60,000 bases of DNA from Polytrichum commune (taxonomy: Eukaryota; Streptophyta; Polytrichopsida; Polytrichales; Polytrichaceae), in NCBI GenBank assembly GCA_950295325.1, contig OX485805.1, positions 21,131,501-21,191,500 on the forward strand. Direction: 5' to 3'. The stretch's first letter is position 1. Each line of letters starts with the position of its first letter. Below are positions 36,951 through 46,029 of the stretch, piece after piece. The notes below the pieces were generated by a model. It was not told the DNA's origin and did not search any database. It saw only the letters and a program-made list of their open reading frames with translations. Both the position numbers and the translations under genes were made by a program.

Positions 36951-36952
36951 TC

Positions 36953-37128
36953 CCACCATCCTACCCTTGGTGGTTATGACTCCCTATATCTGAGTGGGGT
37001 GCACTCACCATATAGGGAGTGCACCACCAATCTCCTTTAGTGTACTGACTAGCTTTATCACAAGATAGCCCAGTATTCTCCTCTCTATAAGTCATTGGTT
37101 AACTCATCAGCCATCAGAGTCGTTAACC
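36953..37128. other. Cluster of inverted repeats at the internal end of the retroelement
   Basis: Three potential hairpins follow the (GA)n tract: ccacca 36953-36958 with tggtgg 36968-36973; actccctata 36979-36988 with tatagggagt 37011-37020, with tgagtg/cactca nested inside; and ggttaac 37097-37103 with gttaacc 37122-37128. In coding sense they lie after ORF2 and before the 3' terminal repeat. They may be RNA structures for reverse transcriptase recognition or termination. The stems are seen; the role is inferred. Confidence 0.6.
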
Positions 37129-37440
37129 TATATCATTCTTCGCATCATTTTCAAAGAAGAGACCATCAATTTTAAGCTTTGATGTTGGGTTATTCTAATG
37201 CACTCTATTTGTCAGCTGATTACTACCTGAAACTATGTTTCCTTTGTCTATCAAATCACATGTGAGGGGCTTATCAACTTTCTGTATTCTTGTCGCTAGA
37301 CATGTATACTTCCCCTTAGATTGTTACCCAAGGTTTATCCCCTTAGATCAAAAAAAGCCACTAAGGGACATGGAGTCTTATTGAGGACTAGCATAGATTT
37401 GGTCCAAAATGCAGCTAAATCACTATTGTGTGTAAAAGAC

Positions 37441-40029
37441 TCACCCTTCCAAACTGTGAATAACTTTACTAAGATCAAATTTGAGAGCAGGGAAAGGCCC
37501 AAGTTGAAGAAATTTAATCAGTCGACTTCTTAATTTGTGTCGTCGAAACCCATTGGCGGTAAGAACGCGTAACAAAAGTTCCAGTTCGTTCAGCACATCA
37601 TGAACGTTGTTTGATAAGTACAGGATGTGGAATGCCTGCGATTGTATGATGTTGTACGATTGGGATACGCTTCGGTTGGATCTAATTTGTAAAAATTGAG
37701 AATATTTGAATGGGAGGTTTCTGCGCTTGTCAAACTTATGTGTTCGAAACACGCCCTCAGCTTCATTTATGATGGATATTTGCATATTCATGAAATGAGC
37801 GCTGGTCCCACGTTGTGGGAATATAGGAGAGAATCTGTCAATCTCACTTTTTATTTCGACAATGTCTAGCGGATAGATCCAGTAAGGGTTCAAAGGTACC
37901 CTTTCAGAGTTAGGATCCAGAAATTGTGAGATATTACCATTATTCAAGATACACAAGTCATCTATGTACCGAAACGAATGTTTAAATCGGTTCATAAGAT
38001 CAGATCGTCCGAGTTTTGCGAGTCTGGTGATAAAGCTGGCCTCATAATAAAGGAAATACAGATTACACCATAACGGGCTACAGGAAAACCCCATGGGAAT
38101 ACCAGAGATTTGTCGCCAGACGCGATCCCCCAGAGTTACAAAACCATTGGTGCACAACCATTGATTAAGATTTACCAATCTCTCCTCACTGAGTTCTACC
38201 CAGAGTCCAGAGTTAGGGATATGAGATGCCCATTTTGTAGCCGATGCTATCATTTTGTTTTCATCAAAGCGCACCCATAATTTTTTATCAGATTTTGGGT
38301 GGTCTATCCGTATTTGCCGGTAAGCGTATGAGATGAGTTTAGCAATAGTTGTCATTAAATTATTACTTCCTTCTAATGGGATTGCTTCATAGCAATGAGC
38401 AATATCGGCTACGAAAATATCATGTATTTTTTCCGGCAGGTTAAGTGCCAGATCCATGATGGAGTCGATTATCCAGAAGTTTGTAGTCTCAGCACGTAAT
38501 AACGAACTGTAAGTTTGCGTTCGTTTGGAGAACCATCTTTTAAGTATAGGAATGATTCCTTTTAAGGCAACAGTAATGAACTGTGCAATGGTAGAGAAAA
38601 CAGAATTGTGGGCATTTGTAAGCCATCTGTATGTATTCTTGTGCTGTTTAAATGTACCCATTAGATATGGAAGACGAGCTGCAGATATAGGTATTTCAGG
38701 AAGAAGTTGGCTAATTTCTCCAAAAACCTCCTCCGCTTTCACCAGAGGGTTAATCCATGCTTCATTATGAAGACAAGGGGCAAAATCTTTGCCCTGGAGT
38801 CTCAATAATGCTTGAGCTCTAATGTGGTTAATACAAATAAAGCTGGCATTAGAGGCAGCTTTATCAAGACCGGCAATAAACAAACTTTGTTGTATCCATT
38901 GCAGCTCATCCATAGCTGAATGGTTTTTCTTCCATGATGGTGGGGAGTATCTAAATCCGTCATCATTCTTGGAAGCTTTTTCTTTGAGAATAGACCACGT
39001 TCTGTTTTTAATCCATGAGATCTGATCATCAGGATCGATATGGAGGATGAGGCAAACTTGCATCCATGCATCAAGGACTGTTTCAACGACTTCGTGCAAT
39101 AGAGTTTGTCTCAGAGGTATATGGTTTAGTCCATTGTTAAAGTTATTCTTCAGAGTAGCATCTCGAACGATTTCGGTATTCATTGTCCTCACGTGAGTGT
39201 CGGTCAATGAAGGGATCCGAAGATCAGGGGTTTCTTCAGCTGTAGTAGGGTCCATAAAGTTAGCAAATCTCTTATGGGAATTGCATGGACATGGTGATGT
39301 AAATGTCATATCATTAAACGAGAAGTCTCGAAAGACGTCCGCTGGTTTGTATGCTAGGGAACGAAACTGTCCATAATACTTCCATCCAAATGTTATGTAC
39401 TCAAGGTGAGGTATCAGATCCTCCTGGCCTTGCCTGTTTAGAGCTTCCTCACAAATGTGTCGGATGCAAACCCATTCCATTCCCCTATTAGGGTAAAGTG
39501 AGTGTACAAACCCTATTCTTCGCAAGTTAGATTCTTTACTTAGCGTATTTCGCCCCAACACATCCCGCGTAACCTTTCGTGAAATGACAAGGATGGAATT
39601 GGAATCTGTACATACCAGAATTCTTGCGTCAGAATACTCAATCCCAGTTAATGTTCCTGCCGAAAACTGGAGAAGAAATAGTAGACGTATTGGATCCGCC
39701 GCTTGAGCCCTCAACCCCCGCTTGGATGTCGCTATTGTGAAAACGAGGCTCCCTGGGGTGGTCAGGAGCAAGTGAAGCACTTCGTACACCCACATTCGTT
39801 TTCTGCTGGAAAACAGCCGACCCAGCAGAGCCAAAGCGTCTGTGATTGTTATTATTGTATGCCCCTCTCCCTCTTCCAGGGCCTTGGTGCCCAGGTCGGT
39901 GGTGTGTTGATAATCCACGCCCACGTCCTGGATTGTAAGTACGCTTGTGAGGATGGCTTCCTGAATCTTGGTTAAGATCTGGAAGTGATCTCTTGAAGGA
40001 CAGGTTAGTTGACTGTCCGATACCTGCAT
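37441..40029 (-). CDS. Retroelement ORF2: Penelope-like reverse transcriptase, 862 aa
   Basis: It has an ATG at 40029 but overlaps ORF1 by 392 bp in the +1 frame, so real translation may start later (Met79) or use +1 frameshifting. Features by residue: CPC at 247-249 and HVRT at 279-282; NFNNGLNHIPLR (296-307), like the GL-F-P block upstream of PLE RTs; DKAA at 389-392, where PLEs have DKG; FKQHK at 460-464 (PLE PK-HK); motif A DIAHCYEAIP with D542; motif B QISGIPMGFSCSP (640-652); motif C FRYIDDL with D690 and D691; and a thumb with FRTHKFDKRRNLPF (761-774). These match the PLE/TERT-related class, not Ty1/Ty3 RT. The protein ends soon after the thumb with no GIY-YIG endonuclease. Catalytic aspartates are intact and there are no stops. 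It should copy element RNA into DNA, priming from an existing 3' end if it truly lacks a nuclease. Confidence 0.87.
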   Translation of the reverse strand: MQVSDSQLTCPSRDHFQILTKIQEAILTSVLTIQDVGVDYQHTTDLGTKALEEGEGHTIITITDALALLGRLFSSRKRMWVYEVLHLLLTTPGSLVFTIATSKRGLRAQAADPIRLLFLLQFSAGTLTGIEYSDARILVCTDSNSILVISRKVTRDVLGRNTLSKESNLRRIGFVHSLYPNRGMEWVCIRHICEEALNRQGQEDLIPHLEYITFGWKYYGQFRSLAYKPADVFRDFSFNDMTFTSPCPCNSHKRFANFMDPTTAEETPDLRIPSLTDTHVRTMNTEIVRDATLKNNFNNGLNHIPLRQTLLHEVVETVLDAWMQVCLILHIDPDDQISWIKNRTWSILKEKASKNDDGFRYSPPSWKKNHSAMDELQWIQQSLFIAGLDKAASNASFICINHIRAQALLRLQGKDFAPCLHNEAWINPLVKAEEVFGEISQLLPEIPISAARLPYLMGTFKQHKNTYRWLTNAHNSVFSTIAQFITVALKGIIPILKRWFSKRTQTYSSLLRAETTNFWIIDSIMDLALNLPEKIHDIFVADIAHCYEAIPLEGSNNLMTTIAKLISYAYRQIRIDHPKSDKKLWVRFDENKMIASATKWASHIPNSGLWVELSEERLVNLNQWLCTNGFVTLGDRVWRQISGIPMGFSCSPLWCNLYFLYYEASFITRLAKLGRSDLMNRFKHSFRYIDDLCILNNGNISQFLDPNSERVPLNPYWIYPLDIVEIKSEIDRFSPIFPQRGTSAHFMNMQISIINEAEGVFRTHKFDKRRNLPFKYSQFLQIRSNRSVSQSYNIIQSQAFHILYLSNNVHDVLNELELLLRVLTANGFRRHKLRSRLIKFLQLGPFPALKFDLSKVIHSLEG

Positions 40030-41236
40030 TCGAACTCGGACGAATCATTCGTTCGATCTTGCGGACGCCAGCTCCATCGCCGTATTTGGCTAGCAATTTG
40101 CTATTAGGATTGGTAGCATATTCCAGCGCACCCTCGATCATCATATTGCGGATGTATGCAAAAGTAACGGATGCCTTAACTGCATCTCGAGCAGCTGTTT
40201 CCAACCACCCAACAAGTGCCGCGTACTTCGAGCATAGGTGCCCTTTTGCGGGAAAGAATATGTCCAGATTGTGGATCATACACCACACGGCATGATCAAA
40301 CCAGATCATCTTACCAGTACACGCTTCTTTGGGTCCATTTAAAGGGCAACCGCATCGGAGAAAAGGGCGGTTTACATTCCACCAATTTTGGCGGTGTTTT
40401 TTATCCCTTTGGAGCCCTAAGGGTAAATCTTGCCTCGTGCGCACATGCACCCCCTCAATGATTGTACATTTCTTAGGGTCATAGGCAGAGATTGGAAAGG
40501 CCGCCGTAAGCTTAACTCCGTTCTTTAGAGGTTGCTCGTTGTTCACTGCATTTGACACAGCATTGGCAATCTCTTGATCAGAGAGAGATGCCCAACATTT
40601 CCACATCTCCACAGTAATGGGAGCTAGGTGGTTAATGTTTGGATGCATCCACATCCTGTTCTCCAGGCCACCGAGTCGCAGTTCCAACTGTCGCGGAGGA
40701 AGCCATGGTACCGAGGGGCCTAAGCCAGACGTCTCGAGCTTATCCAGGTCTGCAGCAGCCTGGTTAGCTTCGATCTCTGCACAGTATTGAATAATAGAGT
40801 CCTTTTCATCCTCTGGAATAGGTAATCGCGTCAATAACGATTTTGGTCGTTGTGTTACCACATCACGAGTTGGGGTACTTCCGATGATTAGGAGCTTACT
40901 CCTCCCGTGAGTACTAGCATTGTTCGTCCCAGGTTTAACTTCTTGGTTGGCGATCATCAACGCGTCGTCAATCAGTTTTGTTTGTACAGCCATCCGTTCG
41001 GCATCCTGGTCATCGGCAGTTAATATGTGGGGTAGGTCATCGAAGAGTTCTTGAAGCTTCCGCATACCTTTCTCCTCGGAGTGAAGGCAAGCATCAAGGA
41101 GCATCGTCCAGTAACGCAAATCCAGAACCTCAAGTAGGGTGGGAGCATGCAGACCTTCCTCGTTTGTATCTGTAAGCGCCTCAGAGTCCAACCGTTGTAC
41201 CGCACTGTGGAAGTTTGTGCTGGCAATCGAAGCCAT
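39638..41236 (-). CDS. Retroelement ORF1: Gag-like protein with RGRG tail, about 532 aa
   Basis: The first ATG is at 41236 (MASIASTNF). The frame stays open a further 11 codons upstream to a TTG at 41269. The N-terminal half is acidic and probably helical. A middle part has C-x-C...C residues (RCGCPLNGPKEAC), then a helical segment, then a basic tail with NPGRGRGLSTHHRPG and GPGRGRG, resembling an RGG-type RNA-binding tail. No zinc knuckle or protease motif is visible. By position and composition it is a candidate nucleocapsid or RNP protein of the element; this is inference and no family was recognised. Its C terminus overlaps the start of ORF2 by 392 bp in another frame. Confidence 0.72.
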   Translation of the reverse strand: MASIASTNFHSAVQRLDSEALTDTNEEGLHAPTLLEVLDLRYWTMLLDACLHSEEKGMRKLQELFDDLPHILTADDQDAERMAVQTKLIDDALMIANQEVKPGTNNASTHGRSKLLIIGSTPTRDVVTQRPKSLLTRLPIPEDEKDSIIQYCAEIEANQAAADLDKLETSGLGPSVPWLPPRQLELRLGGLENRMWMHPNINHLAPITVEMWKCWASLSDQEIANAVSNAVNNEQPLKNGVKLTAAFPISAYDPKKCTIIEGVHVRTRQDLPLGLQRDKKHRQNWWNVNRPFLRCGCPLNGPKEACTGKMIWFDHAVWCMIHNLDIFFPAKGHLCSKYAALVGWLETAARDAVKASVTFAYIRNMMIEGALEYATNPNSKLLAKYGDGAGVRKIERMIRPSSNAGIGQSTNLSFKRSLPDLNQDSGSHPHKRTYNPGRGRGLSTHHRPGHQGPGRGRGAYNNNNHRRFGSAGSAVFQQKTNVGVRSASLAPDHPREPRFHNSDIQAGVEGSSGGSNTSTISSPVFGRNINWD

Positions 41237-41507
41237 AGTTGCTTGGATGCCGGGCGTAGGAGGCGACAAGGGGTCCTTGTATCCCTTTTTGATAAGGTCA
41301 TCGTGCCAGCAAGGAGGCTGTGTATAAACACAAACTTGTTTAGCACTTAATCACTCTGATTACTCTTTTAGCTACTAATGAATATAAGCAATATCACATC
41401 AATGAGTCATATATCGGGGAGAAGTGGAATGTATCTCAAACCAGTCACGTGGAAAGCTGTGTCTGAGCACATATTTGTTATCAAGAAACATTATGATATC
41501 AAGTATC

Positions 41508-41571
41508 ATTCTGATACCAGTGGTAGAAATTCATGAATAATTCTGATATCAGTGGTAGAAATTCATGAATA
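41508..41571 (+). repeat. Tandem 32-bp repeat (x2) in the retroelement leader
   Basis: Units 41508-41539 and 41540-41571 differ at one base (gataccag against gatatcag). In coding sense they lie between the 5' terminal repeat and ORF1. On the minus strand the first unit contains TGGTATCAGA, resembling a plant initiator-tRNA primer site, but 165 bp from the repeat edge. Confidence 0.9.
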
Positions 41572-41684
41572 AGTGCAGTTGCACCGAAACAAATCAGATG
41601 CCAGAAAGAAATTGACTAGTGCACATACCAACTGGATTATCAAGATACTTTGGATCCCTCCAAAGTACTGGATATTAAGGTAAG

Positions 41685-43594
41685 AGAGCTGTCTGGTCTT
41701 GTCATATTACACTCTTGGTCAAAATAGGATATGTCATCCTTTTTGTAGAGTAATGTTAAGTAATGTTAAGTAAAGTAATTGACAACATACATCCCTTCAA
41801 AAGGGTCTCAATAATCCAATGGTACTGCATCGTATATTTCATATTGTATTATTCTTAATAGTAAACAGGAACAATACTTCGCTGTTTTCTTTTTAAGTAG
41901 CACTTATGTTCTTGTCCGGATGCCTCCATACTCCTTGGAGTCAGAACATAATCCCCTATTAAGTTTTTGTAGACAACACCTTGTCCTCGCTCTACTGTAT
42001 GGGTAATATTAAGATTTCTTCAAAATATTCTTACCTCCATCCTTACTTTGCGGTCTAAGTGAGCCACCATGTTTAAGTGACCAGTTCATCAGACTGCTTA
42101 ATCGCAATTTCTGAGACACTGTTTATATCGAACATTGTTTAGTATGAAAAATGGCTATGGCCGAAATTTTATGTAGCAACATCCTTCTGTGACTTGACGG
42201 TAACAATCAGCATTCACCCAATTTCTTGCTTACTGTAACCTTGTATAAATTGGGTTCTATCCAGTAATCACATGGTTACTATCAGTATTCCTGAGTGCAG
42301 TACTAAACATGTACGTGTCTTCGACTTTATATTTAGTACTAGCTCTTCTTTTTACTTTTATCCAATCAGTATACTTTCTTGAATGTGAGTATGAGATAGT
42401 TAGATTAGTAAAATCTGAAATACATCCCTCCTCTAGTTCTTGGAACAAGACTTCAAGTATAGTCCATTTCTTTATTGAGTCATTTAGACTCCAGATCATG
42501 TCTGTGCCGTAAGACCTTGAAGGCAGACAGATAAGGTGTTTCCGAAATTTCTTTCAGAAATATTGTCAGTACTGTCAATTATTTTTGGACTTCCCATGAC
42601 AAGCAGGAGCCTATAGGTCTGCCTTATTTTATTATCCGCAACAGTATTTATTACCCATCTATCAGGATAGGCACATGCATCAAATAGTATGTAGAGGGAT
42701 TATGGAAAGTTTATCATCAAGAAAGATAGGTTCATAGTCAGTGTTTCAAATTTCAAGTAGAAATTTCTTGAGAAACTGCTATGAATGGACATTTCTTCGG
42801 AAGGTGCGCAACACTTGTAGAAGAGGTCCTCACCTGTGCCCATGCTCCCCAACATTAAAAAATAAGTTAGTAGAGCGTACAACAGGTGTAAGCGGATCCT
42901 CTTACTTGTTATCGATGTCAACAAGACTATGCAACTTCCTTGGAATTATTTACCATTCACTTTTTATCAAGAATACATATACTTGCATGAATTTACACAA
43001 GATTCTTGAAAAGAAACGGGATATCAGTAATTCCCATATAGTCAAATTTTTTATATAATCAGATTTTCCATATAGTCAGAATCATCAAAAATAATCCGTC
43101 AATTAGCATTACATCCTCTATTACCACCTTGAAGTCGGTGTTGGATGAGCTCATTTTGCTCATCTTGGTATAACTATTTGTGCAGAATTTGTATAGAAAC
43201 TCTGTAAACACAGTGCGGCTATCCTTAATCCAGTCTTGGAGAACGGTAACTCAATCAGAGATCATTTCTTGGTCTATTTCAACGATTGTCTGCTGGTATA
43301 CACTCATCAGTAGCCAATAATACTTCTATGTATCTCTCAGTCCGTCAGCACCAAATCAGATTCTACTTTCTCTGTTTGCGCTCACTCGCACCTGTGTGCC
43401 GCAGTGTATTGACAAAGAACTTAATCTAGTTCCTCTCGGCGGACTCAGCTACTCCTTAACACAGCAGAGAGTGATTCTGTATAGACAGGGGTCACCCGAA
43501 TGTACTGGATCTCTTTATAGTACAGAAATATATTTTTTCCTTTCTCGGGCAGCCCGCATAGGGAATTTTTACATGCCCCGTACCTTTAATTTTT

Positions 43595-43599
<5 letters not shown>
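41685..43599 (-). repeat. Terminal direct repeat of the retroelement (5' in coding sense), 1915 bp
   Basis: It is the partner of 35007-36921, at a constant offset of 6678 bp. In coding orientation it should hold the promoter. Its outer edge merges into a 70-bp (GA)n tract and then a family E MITE, so the insertion point lies in or next to simple sequence. Confidence 0.93.

Positions 43600-43667
<68 letters not shown>
43598..43667 (+). repeat. (GA)35 microsatellite at the retroelement edge
   Basis: About 70 bp of GA between the right terminal repeat and MITE E copy 5. It may belong to the element (its inner partner at 36925 is also GA) or to the MITE (copy 4 is also preceded by GA). Confidence 0.92.
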
Positions 43668-43669
<2 letters not shown>

Positions 43670-43895
43670 CATGGCACATGAACGTACCCCTCATTCATCT
43701 AACATAAAAACTTGATCCCCTGTAGGTTTGTTGCTGGTTCATCTCAAACGGCCTCGAGCAAATTATTTCAAGGTCCTTAGATTAAATCCTAGTGTGAAAT
43801 CAACTTTACAAAGTAACATATGAGTTGCATACCATTTCAAGGCTTGTATGTTGGATGAATAAGAGGCACACTTGTACAAAGCATTTCCCCCTCTC
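43668..43895. mobile_element. MITE family E, copy 5
   Basis: The left end reads gaacgtacccctcattcatc with aacataaaaacttgatcccc, and the right end tgtatgttggatgaataaga with ggcacacttgtac. The interior tagatt..gtgaaatcaac matches copies 1 and 3. Confidence 0.65.
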
Positions 43896-43989
43896 CAAGC
43901 ATGAAGAAACAAAAGTTTAGACACCCCCCTGAGAAAAATAATTTAATAATTTAATAATAAATCCCAATGTGTGGCAAACTCGTACATGT

Positions 43990-44325
43990 GGTGGCTCAAT
44001 TCATTTCAACACTAATTCTCATAATGATAATTACTACGGGCCACATTGATTTTCAACCCACCCTAAATTTCTAGTAGGAAGTTAGCGTGGCCCACAATAA
44101 TTGTTGTTCTTTAAAACCAATGTGGGTGATTATTTCATTTTGTGCTACGTTTGTTCTACAACTAATACTTAATGTGTTGGTCAAAAGTCTTCATGAAGAC
44201 TTGGGGGAAGACCCATGATCTTGGACCCACGTAAATTCCACCTTGACTAGAAAAGTAGTGTGAACCACGCTAAGTATTTCCATGTTGATTTTCCACCCAC
44301 ACTAGTAGGACTATTTAGTGTAGTT
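43990..44325 (+). repeat. Dispersed repeat R3, copy 2 (continuous)
   Basis: It is the uninterrupted counterpart of 1315-2015, containing gggccacattgattttcaac, tgtgggtgat, ttggtcaaaagtct, ggaagaccc, tcttggaccca and ccacccacactagtagga in order. Confidence 0.6.
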
Positions 44326-44337
44326 ACAGATGAACCG

Positions 44338-44525
44338 GTTGAGTTTGAAAAACAACCAGTTGGAATTCAAGACTTGAGGAACAACTACCAATCATTTAAG
44401 AAGAATCTATAGTATATGACTCAAATTAATAAAGAAAAAAGAATGGAAAGATGACAATATGCAACCGGTGGGACTCGGAAACACGGGGATCTCGACCCAT
44501 TATGCCCACAAATCTCCCCAACTTC
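44338..44525 (+). repeat. Dispersed repeat R2, copy 2
   Basis: It matches 22935-23145 along its length (gaaccggttgagttt, aagaatctatagtatatgac, caaccggtgggact, cggaaacacggggat, attatgcccacaaa). Confidence 0.65.
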
Positions 44526-44740
44526 CGTGTATTGGACCATGAAATACACTAACTTAGGTGAAAGATTTTGACACGTTCTTGGTCCAAATCTCAAGCGTAG
44601 ATTCCAAGTTGGTGCGATTATTCCCTCGCGTTGTTAGTACCACGTACAAGTACTTTGCACTTGATGATGGCAAGTACAATCTTGCCATTTAAACTTCTTC
44701 CATACTCTCTCAGCTCACTCCTCCTTACCGATCTTTCTTA

Positions 44741-44978
44741 GGGCCACTTCACATTATGGCCATCCAAGTCAAGAGGGCCATGGGATTGAATGGCCAAACT
44801 TTGTTGAGAGTCCAAAGAAATGGGCTGAAAGTAATAGCCAATAAAAAGATAGGAATCGGAGTTTTTGGTTTGGCATAGTGTGAAGTCTCCAAAGGTCAAG
44901 CCCAAAGTTCAAACCTTTGGCCATGAACTCCCACGGCCTTTCGACTTGGATGACCATAGTGTGAAGCCTCCAAAGGCC
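44741..44978. mobile_element. Foldback element family G
   Basis: The left arm (cacattatggccatccaagt, then gggccatggga) pairs with the right arm (cccacggcctttcgacttgg, then atgaccatagtgtga). TTA then gggccac starts the element, as in family A. The right edge is unclear because atagtgtgaag-ctccaaagg occurs twice (44876 and 44955). Confidence 0.55.
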
Positions 44979-45369
44979 AAAGAAAGAAAGAGCATCCCAT
45001 TTTATTCTTTGTCCAAAACGACCCTTCCAATCTAATGGCCAAGATCTTGTCAGTTTTTTTGTTTTGTTTTTAAAAAAAAAATTTTGTTATGAAAAAAATC
45101 GACGGCCTCTCGACCATAGTTTCGGTTTTCATTCCTGTTTGACCCAAACTTCCTTTTATATAGTAAGTGTTATGAAGACACTTCTAATATTACGAAATGG
45201 TCGATCATGATAGGTGACCTTGTAAAGTCTATATTGCTACAGCAAAACAAAGCAATGAACAGGGAAAACAAACTACTAGTTGCAGCTGAAGTGGTTGAGT
45301 CAACCGACCATGTCCAAAAAATTCTTTGTACATTGGAATGAAATGCCCTCCTCATTTTGGTCCCTCTAA

Positions 45370-45854
45370 GAGCATCGCCACCCATCCCGGACTGAACTGA
45401 AAATAGAATGTAGAGTAGTTCAATTTAGTATGGAATTGCCACACCCATCTGCAAAACGGATGAACTGAACTACTCTACATCCGATTTTTAGTGAATGTTC
45501 TGCAAAACTAAGTTGTTTTGCAGTGGACAAGCTACCCTAAACTACATCGATGGGAGAATAAGACAAACGAATCAATTTACATGGAGAAAAAAAATCATGA
45601 CACTACACCGCAATCTGCAATTAGAATTGATGGCCCTTAATATCATATTTAGTGTAGTTTACAGATGAAATGGTTGAGTTTGAGAAGTAACCAGCTGAAG
45701 CTCCTTAGGTGTTGGAGAATTACCCCGAAGAAAATTACCTTGAAAATGCAGCGATGGGTGGGGCACCTAAACAATCTGCGACCTAAACTGAACTTAAAAT
45801 TGATGAATAGCATCAGAGCATCAGTTTAGGACGCCATCATGGGTGGTGATGCCC
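45370..45854. mobile_element. MITE family F (485 bp, TSD TAA)
   Basis: It begins gagcatcgccacccatcc and ends with the inverted gatgggtggtgatgccc-like block (catgggtggtgatgccc). TAA is duplicated at 45367-45369 and 45855-45857. A second inverted end (gcgatgggtggggcacc, about 45750) and a fragment of repeat R2 at about 45655-45735 show it is composite or nested. Confidence 0.7.
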
Positions 45855-46029
45855 TAAACATTGTCAATATGAGGAAAGAGAGACAATACGGTGGGTTGGA
45901 ATGCTCGCCTTTATGCCTTAGTTCCCTTTAAAGTAGCGTTGGAGGGTAATGTGGTGGTAGAGGTGGAGATACCCTTGAGGCCTTGAAAGCCACAAGGACA
46001 CGTGGCACGCGATCCAAAAGTGAAAGCAC

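Larger units (their letters stand above)
35007..43599 (-). mobile_element. Penelope-like retroelement with 1.9-kb direct terminal repeats (8593 bp)
   Basis: In coding (minus) orientation the order is terminal repeat (43599-41685), leader with a 32-bp tandem repeat, ORF1 (41236-39638), ORF2 (40029-37441), 3' region with hairpins, and terminal repeat (36921-35007). The repeats keep a constant 6678-bp offset and look identical by eye. ORF2 carries a reverse transcriptase with PLE-type motifs. No integrase, RNase H, aspartic protease, tyrosine recombinase or GIY-YIG domain is visible. The repeats lack TG..CA ends, no PBS is adjacent to the repeat and no clear target duplication is seen. Terminal repeats around a PLE-type RT recall PLE pseudo-LTRs; a hybrid or undescribed lineage is also possible. 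Intact ORFs and identical repeats imply recent activity. Confidence 0.8.

Noticed and set aside
35579-36993. Small frames (61-105 aa) within both terminal repeats as genes
   Set aside because: They are identical in both copies only because the repeats are identical. They overlap on opposite strands, lack domains, and one runs into the GA tract.
41510-41519. Genuine tRNA primer-binding site
   Set aside because: It lies 165 bp from the terminal repeat and inside a tandem unit whose second copy has a mutated motif; it is kept only as a curiosity.
35007-43599. Hammerhead ribozyme in the retroelement, as in many PLEs
   Set aside because: CTGATGA cores on the minus strand (complement tcatcag at 35408, about 36628, about 37104) are not followed by a closing stem and GAAA at the right spacing. 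None was seen on the plus strand.
35007-43599. Ordinary Ty1/Ty3 LTR retrotransposon
   Set aside because: There is no TG..CA, adjacent PBS, protease, integrase or RNase H, and the RT motifs are FRYIDD/GIPMGF with PLE-type flanks.
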